A stretch of DNA of 64,000 nucleotides, taken from contig JADJOA010000002.1 of the NCBI GenBank assembly GCA_016714005.1, forward strand, positions 1 through 64,000. Reading direction: 5' to 3'. This document shows, one piece after another, positions 57,370-64,000 of this stretch (within the stretch, counting starts at the first letter, position 1; each line of letters opens with the position of its first letter). The stretch is from Bacteroidota bacterium (lineage in GTDB: Bacteria; Bacteroidota; Bacteroidia; AKYH767-A; OLB10). The notes under the pieces are model-generated. The model had not been told where the DNA came from. It ran no database searches and saw only the letters and a program-made list of their open reading frames with translations. The translations under genes were made by a program, and so were the position numbers.

Positions 57370-58347
57370 ATGATTAAAATTAGCAATCTCAGCAATGCTT
57401 TTGTTATTTATAACTATGGCAAAAGCGCAAACTGCAAATGCAGTGTTGTTTACCGAAAATGGTGAACGTTTTTATGTTATACTAAATGGCTTGCGCATGA
57501 ATGATCAGGCGCAAACTAATGTTAAACTAACGGAACTTACTGCTGACTGGTATAAAATGAAAGTTATTTTTGAAGATAAGGCATTGGGCGAAGAAAATTT
57601 TAATTTGGCTTTGAGTCTTGGTAATGAAGTAGCTTATGCCATTAAGAAAAACAACAAGGGAAAGTATGTATTGCGCCCAATTAGTGAAACCCCTTTGGCA
57701 CAAGCACCACCACCAGCACCACAACAGCAAGTGGTGGTTTATAACCCAAGCGCTCCTTTATATCAGGAAGGTGTAAGTGTAACTCATACAACCACTACCA
57801 CCACTACTACACAAGGAAGTGGTAATATGGGTGATGGAGAAAACATTAGTTTTAACATGGGAGTTAATGTGGGTGAAACAGGGGGCAGTATTAATATGAA
57901 TGTGGGAGGGATGGATATGAACGGCTCATCTACAACCACTACCACACACAGCCATACCACCACCACAACTACATCCGGTAGTAGCAACAGCACTCCTCCT
58001 CCCCCACCCCCACCCCCAAGTTATTTACCGGGTTATACAGGACCCGTTGGTTGCCCGGTGCCGATGAACCCGGTGATTTTGCCGATTTAAAAAACACCAT
58101 AGCAAGTAAAGATTTTGAAGATACAAGAATGACTATTGCCAAATCGGTTTTAAAAAACCATTGCCTTTTTGTTAGCCAGGTAAAAGATTTAATGGGCTTG
58201 TTTACTTTTGAAAATACAAAGCTTGATTTTGCAAAGTATGCTTATAGTTATACTTATGACCAGGGAAATTATTTTAAGGTAAACGATATGTTTGATTTTG
58301 AATCGAGCATTAGCGATTTGGATAAGTATATTAACTCCAGAAGATAA
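57370..58347 (+). CDS. Secreted DUF4476 protein with Thr- and Pro-rich linker (frameshifts)
   Basis: This is an exported protein of about 325 aa. The signal peptide is 'MLLLFITMAKAQ'; ATG 57370 (MIKISN) is the likelier start if one CT unit was lost near 57388. A beta-rich N-terminal domain (about residues 20-105) precedes low-complexity stretches: poly-Thr with GGMDMN-like glycine blocks, His/Thr, then a run of eight Pro. The C-terminal DUF4476 domain reads 'PGDFADLKNTIASKDFEDTRM' and 'CLFVSQVKDLMGLFTFENTKLDFAKYAY' in pieces. The break near 58075 is one G short in GGG (expected MNPGDFADL). The function is unknown. DUF4476 occurs widely in Bacteroidota exported proteins. Confidence 0.78.
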
Positions 58348-58589
58348 TTTGGAAAATATGTCCTGAAGTTTCGGGAGATGAATTATGATGGGTTAATCTG
58401 TTAAGTGAAGATGCTAAACCATCAAAGTTTTAAAACTTTGATGGTTTTGCATTTAAGAAGTACAATTAATCTCCCAGGTGCTGTTATTAGTAATTGCTGC
58501 ACATAGCTAACAAGTTTTGAGAGAGTATTGTCCGTAGCGCAATAAGCCCCTAGTATTTCCTAAGTTCTGGTAGGGAAATAAATTAAAGC
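58348..58589. other. Intergenic region with palindromes
   Basis: This region lies between the convergent DUF4476 gene and the T9SS cargo. It holds the 42-base palindrome at 58411-58452 and a weaker TATTTCC/GGAAATA hairpin at 58554-58580 that could terminate the minus-strand gene. Nothing else is seen. Confidence 0.5.
58411..58452. repeat. 42-base imperfect palindrome (perfect 16-bp arms)
   Basis: AAACCATCAAAGTTTT (58416-58431) is followed directly by its exact complement (58432-58447). ATGC/GCAT extends it outside a T-T mismatch. It is about 65 bases after the DUF4476 stop. It may act as a terminator for both strands or be a copy of an extragenic palindrome family. Confidence 0.75.
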
Positions 58590-61302
58590 CTAATCCTTCA
58601 CAAACTTTGCCCTGCAAATTTCCTTTCCTGTTTTTACTTCAACAAAATAAATACCTGGAGAAAAGGATTTGAGATTTCGGATTTGGGAATGTGGATTTAC
58701 GGAGGTCTCTTTTCTCACAATATTTCCTAATATATCAAAAATGGAAATTGTTATTACGCCATTTATTCTTGTATTATTGATTTGAATATTCAATTCATCA
58801 TTGGCAGGATTGGGAAATATTTTCAAATCCGAAATCTCAATTCCCAAATCCGAAATAGAAGTAGGTAACACTATGTGCGTGGTTGCAGTGTTTGTTTCCA
58901 CCGGGGCGTTAAAATCAAAATAAATGTATGCTTTGTTTGTTACACTATCTCCGGCAAGTAACGTTGTTTTTGGTTTTATGCGGTAAGTTACAAAGCCATG
59001 CGATTGTGGTTCGTTTATGTTTGAATCGGGCAACAAAATATTCTCAAACAAAAACTCCATGTTCCTATTGTAGTTTACCCATTTGAGTTGAAAAGGGTGA
59101 GATGAATTTACAAACTCAATTGAGCTTAACTCTAACTTATTTGTATCAATGGGGTTGATAATTTTTACGGTAAAGGCAGTATCGTTACCGGTGTTTTGAA
59201 ACCTGATGGTGTAATCTAAAAATGGTTGTGTGGCAAGTTGGGTGGTGGTAAGTGTGTCTTCGTTTACTAAAATATCGTTAGGGTCGTAACTTCCGGTTAT
59301 AACAGAAATAACGCCTGAGTAATTACAATACACATTATAATCATTAGCAAGTGGCTCGATAACACATTGCGAATAAATATTGCTATCAATAACTGCTACT
59401 GCACTTACATTAAGCGTAACTAAAATACTGCCTGATTGAAAAGGATTTAACACAGGCAACCCACTCCACTGAACAGAATCGGTTGATGTTGTAGTTGGAT
59501 TAACTGATGAACTAACATAGCTCAATAAATTATTTTGATACAATGTAATGGTTGGAGAAAGTATGGTTGTACCCACATTCTCATAATTAATCACATAACT
59601 TGCATCAAACCCCGGGCGGAAAGCACTAAGCGGTGTAAGCGTTACGCACAAATCATTAAACGCACCCAATGGTTGAAATGCAAAATCATTTAAGGAATCT
59701 GTTTGGTTAATGCCCGCAAATGTTGCGCTATGAGAAACAGGAACTGGGGTGTAATAATTTACGGGTGCTGGAGAAACAGAAAAATTGCCTGTATCTAAAA
59801 CACTTACACTATAAAAACCATTTTGGTCAGTAAATGCAAAACGATTGGTGCTGGCTTCTGTTATTTTTTTGATTGGTATTGATGGTTCGCCAATGTCTTG
59901 CGTGGAGTTGGAGTTTAAGTCTAAAAATGTTTTGCCGGTGATGAGGTTGTATTTATCAGTAAGCTTTACAAGCCAATAATCCCAATTTCCGTTGCAGTTT
60001 TCAGTTTTATCACCTGAAATGTTTGAAATAGAATATCCTCCCAAAATATATTTCCCGTCACCAGTTTGCTCAATTGAATACAATATATCCTGATCATATC
60101 CTCCTATCGTATTTTGCCATTGTATGTTTCCTGTGGCATCGGTTTTACAATCCAGTAATCATCACTCCCTTTGCTATTTTCGGTTTTATCGCCCGAAATA
60201 TCTGATCAGGAATAACCACCTAAGATATATCCTCCATCAAAGTTGGCTTAATGGAAAGTAGGTAGTCAGTCTCACTTCCGCCAATGGTATTTTGCCATTG
60301 TATGTTACCAGCTCCATCTGTTTTTTACAATCCAGCAATCATATCCGCCATTACTGTTTTCAGTTTTATCGCCTGATATGTTTGAACTGGACCATCCGCC
60401 TATAATATATCCTCCGTCAAAAAGTTTGTTGGAGGAATAAGGTGCATCGTTTCCATTTCCACCAATAGTATTCTGCCACTGAATGTTACCTGTTGCATCG
60501 GTTTTTACAATCCAGTAATCAGATCCTCCATTACTGTTTTCAGTTTTATCCCCTGAAATATTAGATGATGAAAATCCAGCCAAAATGTATCCACCGTCAG
60601 TAGTTTGTTGGATGGAGTATAAATAATCATCAAAATTTCCTCCTAATGTATTCTGCCATTGAACGCTTCCACTGCCATCAGTTTTTACTATCCAATAATC
60701 ATAACTGCCCAAAGAGTTTTCGGTTTTATCGACTGAAATATTTGATGATGAATATCCAGCCAAAATATATCCACCATCTGCAGTTTGTTTTACAGAGGAT
60801 AATATGTCAGTACTATTTCCCCCAATTGTATTTTGCCATTGAATGTTTCCTGAGCCATCAGTCTTAACTATCCAGTAATCAGGAAATCCATTGCAGTCTT
60901 CTGTTTTATCTCCTGAAATATTTGAATCAGACCAACCGCCTAAAATATATCCTCCGTCAGTAGTTTGTTGAATAGAAAATAGTCGGTCCCAATTATTTCC
61001 ACCAATGGTATTCTGCCATTGAATAGTTCCTGTAGCGTCAGTTTTTATAATCCAGTAATCATCGACCCCATTGCTGTTTTCTGTTTTATCGCCTGAAATA
61101 TTGGAATTGGAATGCCCTCCTAAAATATATCCCCCATCGGCAGTTTGCGACATAGACAATAAATAATCATAATCGTTTCCTCCTATGTTATTCTGCCACT
61201 CAATTTCCTGCCCATCTGCGTTAATACAAAACGATGAGCAAATAGTAACCATCAAAAGGAAGAATTTACTGCCCGCAAGTTTTTTAAAAAGGAAGTTAGC
61301 AT
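58590..61302 (-). CDS. T9SS type A cargo: seven 60-aa repeats, SdrD-like domain, DUF7619 (multiple breaks)
   Basis: This is a secreted protein of about 900 aa. ATG 61302 (MLTSFLKK) enters the repeat frame if one A is added to the run near 61282, giving a signal peptide with 'FFLLMVTICSSFC'. Seven 60-aa repeats follow ('GGYILGGWSDSNISGDKTE', 'DYWIVKTDGSG'). Then comes a 'GKTFLDLNSNSTQDIGEP' SdrD-like domain, DUF7619 ('IRFQNTGNDTAFTVKIINP') and a type A sorting domain ('LKIFPNPANDELNI', 'FSPGIYFVEVKTG'). Breaks cluster at the sixth and seventh repeats: one A extra near 60325, one T short near 60240, TGA at 60206-60208, and one A short near 60140. The ligand is unknown. The closest architecture here is the gene at 28486-31239. 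Confidence 0.8.
59945..61205 (-). repeat. Seven tandem 180-base coding repeats
   Basis: Near-identical units of about 180 bases encode 60-aa blocks with the constant core GGYILGG.S.SNISGDKTEN and DYWIVKTD. The high DNA similarity makes this region prone to copy-number change and to assembly error. Confidence 0.8.
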
Positions 61303-61464
61303 GTTTTGTTTTTAGAGAAGCAAATGTATTAAAGGCTTATGAAAAAAAAGTAGCAGCAGACAGAAAGCGGTTTACTCAATGGTGACTGAGGGAAAGCGGT
61401 TATTAATTAATAAAAATCTCATTGGGTTCTCTGATCAAAACTTAAACCCCTTCGCTGTAAAATC

Positions 61465-62639
61465 TTAATTCAGCAACTCAAACACCCCGGCAGCACCCTG
61501 CCCTGTGCCCACGCACATGGTAACCATTCCGTATTTGAGTTTTCGCCTGCGCATTTCGTTAAAAAGCTGCACAGATAATTTTGCCCCACTGCACCCGAGC
61601 GGATGTCCTAAAGCAATAGCGCCACCGTTTACATTTATAATTTCAGGGTTTAAATCCAGCGTGCGTATTACGGCTAACGATTGTGATGCAAATGCTTCGT
61701 TCAGTTCTATCAGTTGAATGTCGTTTTGTTTCAGTCCTGCGCGCTTCAGTGCTTTGGGTATGGCATAAACAGGACCCACGCCCATAATGCGAGGCGCCAG
61801 CGCAGCTACATCATAAGCAACTAAGCGTGCTATAGGCGTTGCGTTTAGTTGTTTCAGCATTTTTTCTGAAACCACTAACACAAAAGCAGCACCATCACTT
61901 GTTTGCGAACTGTTGCCGGCAGTTATACAACCTTTGGCATCAAACACCGGTTTAAGGGTTGATAGTTTTTCAACAGAAGTATCGGCACGCGGTCCTTCGT
62001 CAATATCTACAAATGAGGAGGTAGTTTTCTTTTTTTCTTTTTCGTCTAAAAAAATTTCTTCTACTTCAACAGGCACAATCTCATCTTTAAAAAAACCCTT
62101 GTTGATGGCGTTAATTGCTTTCTGGTGTGAGTTCTAAGAAAACACATCCTGGTCTTGGCGCGAAACTTTGTACTCGCGTGCAACTTCTTCGGCTGTAAGC
62201 CCCATGTTCAATACCAGTCCGAATGATTTTTAGCCACTTCATAATTTGGCACTATGCGCCAACCGCCAAAGGGTATAGGGCTCATACTTTCGGCACCGCC
62301 TGCAATAATGCAATCGGCATAGCCTGCATCAATTTTAGCAGCAGCAATGGCAATGGTTTCCAAACCCGAAGCGCAGTAGCGGTTTACCGTCATGCCCGGA
62401 ACTTTTTCCGTATCCAATCCCATGAGTGAAATCATTCTGCCCATGTTTAACCCCTGCTCAGCTTCGGGTGTAGCGTTACCACATATCACATCATCAATTA
62501 ATTCTTTATCAAGATTAGGAACCGATGACACCAATTTTTTAATAACGGCAACAGCCAAATCATCGGGGCGGGTGTTTTTAAACTTACCCCTTGGCGCTTT
62601 GCCTACAGCAGTCCTGAATCCTGATATGATGTATGCCAT
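61465..62639 (-). CDS. Acetyl-CoA acyltransferase (thiolase) with a frameshift and an in-frame TAG
   Basis: This is a thiolase of about 391 aa for the last step of fatty acid beta-oxidation. Conserved features are 'AYIISGFRTAVGKAPRG' at the start, the active Cys in 'VNRYCASGLETI', 'GNSSQTSDGAAFVLV', 'LNEAFASQSLAVI' with 'NVNGGAIALGHPLGCSG', and 'MVTMCVGTGQGAAGVFE' with the second Cys. The break at 62209 loses one G (expected WYWNMGLTAEEVA). A TAG at 62134-62136 then interrupts the same frame where the family usually has Tyr or Leu (VFS-x-NSHQKA). Together with the hydroxyacyl-CoA dehydrogenase at the window end it forms a beta-oxidation cluster. Confidence 0.9.
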
Positions 62640-62729
62640 TTTTAATTTTTGATTTGAAGTATGAGTGAATTGCTGATTAGAAAAATATATGTGTCAGCTC
62701 ACTTATACTCTTATACAATAATTCAATAA

Positions 62730-63369
62730 TTATTTTTTTGCAGGAGCAGGAGGTGTGGCTGCTGCTCCCTTACCGGCAGGAGGGGCACCTTTGCCGCCTT
62801 TTTCAGCAGCTTTTTTGCTGCAGCAGCTTTCTTGGCTTTTCTTCGGCAGCTTTGGCTTCCATCAGCGCTTTTACATCTTCACCGTTTTTAAATTGTGTCT
62901 GACTAATCATTTTTCCCTTACGGTCAAACGAACGCCACATGCCATCTTTTAAATTGTTTTTGTAAGTGCCCTCATTCTTTATTTCACCATCACTGTAATA
63001 AGTTGTCCACTTGCTGGTTTTTTTTCCACCTAAATATTCTCCTTCAACTTTTGACTGCCCGTTGTAGTAATAACGTTTAAACTCTCCTTCTTTAATGCCA
63101 TTCTGGTATTCGGTTTCTTCCATTACCTTGTTAAAAGGATAATACTTTTTAGAAAGACCATGTCTTACATCATCCACATATTCAACTTCCTGTGTTATCT
63201 CACCCGATTCGTTATAGAATTTCCAAACTCCCTGCTTCTGACCTAACTCATCAGTTTTATTACGGTGTTTTTCTTTGCCTGGCGCATACTTTGGTTTTTC
63301 TTCCGATTGAGAAAGCAAAAACAGAGGCATGCAAATGCAAACAAAAAATATCTTTAAAATTTTTACCAT
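62730..63369 (-). CDS. Secreted MORN-type (YwqK-like) repeat protein with Ala/Lys/Pro tail (one frameshift)
   Basis: This is an exported protein of about 212 aa. The start is ATG 63369 with a signal peptide (MVKILKIFFVCICMPLFLLSQ). Five or so repeats of the type 'QGVWKFYNESGEI', 'GEFKRYYYNGQSKVEGEY' and 'SKWTTYYSDGEIKNEGTY' match the MORN/YwqK family. The annotated stop at 62803 is false: adding one A to the run 62837-62840 gives EEKAKKAAAAKKAAEKGG and a low-complexity tail ending APAKK at 62730. The function is unknown; such proteins are common at Bacteroidota surfaces. It lies inside the beta-oxidation cluster, on the same strand. Confidence 0.75.
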
Positions 63370-63526
63370 GATTGCCTGTGGTTTATTGAATAAGTAATAA
63401 GTGCGCTAATTTATTGTTTATTGTTGATTGATTATAACTGAAAAGTTAATTCATTTGTTTTTAAATACTGATTTTGTCATCTGCAAGCCCCTACGGGGAG
63501 GATTTAGGTGGGGTATTATTTCAGAA

Positions 63527-64000
63527 TTAATTTCTCAGCGGTTTACCTGTTGTTAAAATTGATTGAATTCTTTCAAGTGTTTTCTGTTCGCCACAAAGAG
63601 ACAGGAATGCTTCACGCTCTAAGTCCAACAGATATTGCTCGCTTACTAATGTTGGCCCTGATAGTTCTCCGCCACACATTACATGACCCAACTTTAACGA
63701 AATATGTTTGTCATATTCACTCATGTAATGTCCGCTTACCATTGCATTGGCTCCGGCATATATCATTCCCAATCCCTGTTTTCCCAATACTCTTATATCT
63801 TTTCTTGGAACGGGTTTAATATAACCTGCTTCGGCAAGTGCTATGCAGGAGTTTTTTGCATCAGTAAGTAAACGTTCTTTATTAAGCGTAATTGCATCGT
63901 TTCCTTTGCGCAATATGCCCATATCAAAAGCTTCGCTGGCGCTTGTTGCAACCTTTGCAGTGCCTATGGTTAAAAATCTTTCGCGTAAAATATTCAGTTC
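63527..64000 (-). CDS. 3-hydroxyacyl-CoA dehydrogenase/enoyl-CoA hydratase, C-terminal part (runs off the window)
   Basis: The frame is open from base 64000 to the stop at 63527 (158 codons). The segment carries 'ATSASEAFDMGILRKGNDAITLNKERLL', 'AGYIKPVPRKDIRVLGKQG' and 'ISLKLGHVMCGGELSGPTLVSEQYLLDLEREAF' in pieces. These match the end of the large Bacteroidota FadB-like dehydrogenase/hydratase that works with the thiolase in beta-oxidation. The N-terminal Rossmann domain lies outside the window. The gene order (dehydrogenase then thiolase, same strand) supports a shared pathway, although the MORN-type gene sits between them. Confidence 0.82.
   Translation of the reverse strand, partial: ELNILRERFLTIGTAKVATSASEAFDMGILRKGNDAITLNKERLLTDAKNSCIALAEAGYIKPVPRKDIRVLGKQGLGMIYAGANAMVSGHYMSEYDKHISLKLGHVMCGGELSGPTLVSEQYLLDLEREAFLSLCGEQKTLERIQSILTTGKPLRN

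Noticed and set aside
57186..57395. 69-codon minus-strand ORF with a hydrophobic start
   Set aside because: It covers the upstream region and start of the DUF4476 gene on the opposite strand. It has no recognisable family, its tail is low-quality, and it overlaps the better supported start at 57370.
57780..58020. ACC/ACA-rich repetitive tract as a mobile or microsatellite element
   Set aside because: It is in frame in the DUF4476 gene and codes for the Thr- and Pro-rich linker.
63488..63498. CCCCTACGGGG hairpin as terminator of the hydroxyacyl-CoA dehydrogenase gene
   Set aside because: The stem is only 4 bp and no T tract follows on the minus strand.

Overview
The window is AT-rich chromosomal DNA from a member of the Bacteroidota, probably near Chitinophagales/Sphingobacteriales. 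The evidence is the 16S/23S sequence, several secreted proteins with type IX secretion system (T9SS) C-terminal sorting domains, a PorV2/PorU2 pair, SprB-type adhesin repeats, an IcmF fused mutase, and TAnnTTTG-like promoter elements. I see no IS element, phage, CRISPR array or plasmid gene. The content is mostly housekeeping and cell-surface functions.

Layout. 1-0.4 kb: tail of a T9SS cargo. 0.6-2.8 kb (minus): Ycf48-like lipoprotein, cytochrome c oxidase subunit III, Hsp20. 2.9-7.7 kb: comEC (plus), then a DUF354 protein, a FemAB/GNAT-like protein and a small conserved protein (minus). 8.1-16.8 kb (plus): one giant CUB/SprB-repeat/PKD adhesin with a type B sorting domain. 17-24 kb: clpB, lytic transglycosylase, YdcF-like protein, and an ECF sigma factor coupled to a protein with an inner-membrane helix and an outer-membrane barrel. 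24.3-28.4 kb (plus): icmF, then a MntA/HepT toxin-antitoxin pair. 28.5-35.6 kb: T9SS cargo, secreted M36 metalloprotease, purS, pssA. 35.8-42 kb (plus): porV2-porU2. 42-49.8 kb: RluA-type pseudouridine synthase, a T9SS cargo, penicillin acylase, porin. 49.8-55 kb (minus): a complete rrn operon (16S-tRNA-Ile-tRNA-Ala-23S-5S) with tandem promoters and processing stems. 55-64 kb: trmN6, saccharopine dehydrogenase, DUF4476 protein, T9SS repeat cargo, thiolase, MORN-type repeat protein, and the end of a 3-hydroxyacyl-CoA dehydrogenase.

The dominant oddity is that most long genes are split by single-base indels in homopolymer runs, or by loss of one dinucleotide unit. Restoring one base rejoins the two halves through conserved motifs in clpB, porU2, comEC, pssA, the M36 protease and others. 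I read these mainly as uncorrected long-read assembly errors, so each split gene is annotated as one CDS with its breaks located. Four in-frame stops (two TAA, one TGA, one TAG) are not simple indels.

Functionally, the region centres on the cell envelope and surface: T9SS cargo and processing, adhesin, porin, peptidoglycan enzyme and an envelope-linked sigma module. It also carries fatty/branched acyl-CoA metabolism (icmF, thiolase, hydroxyacyl-CoA dehydrogenase).
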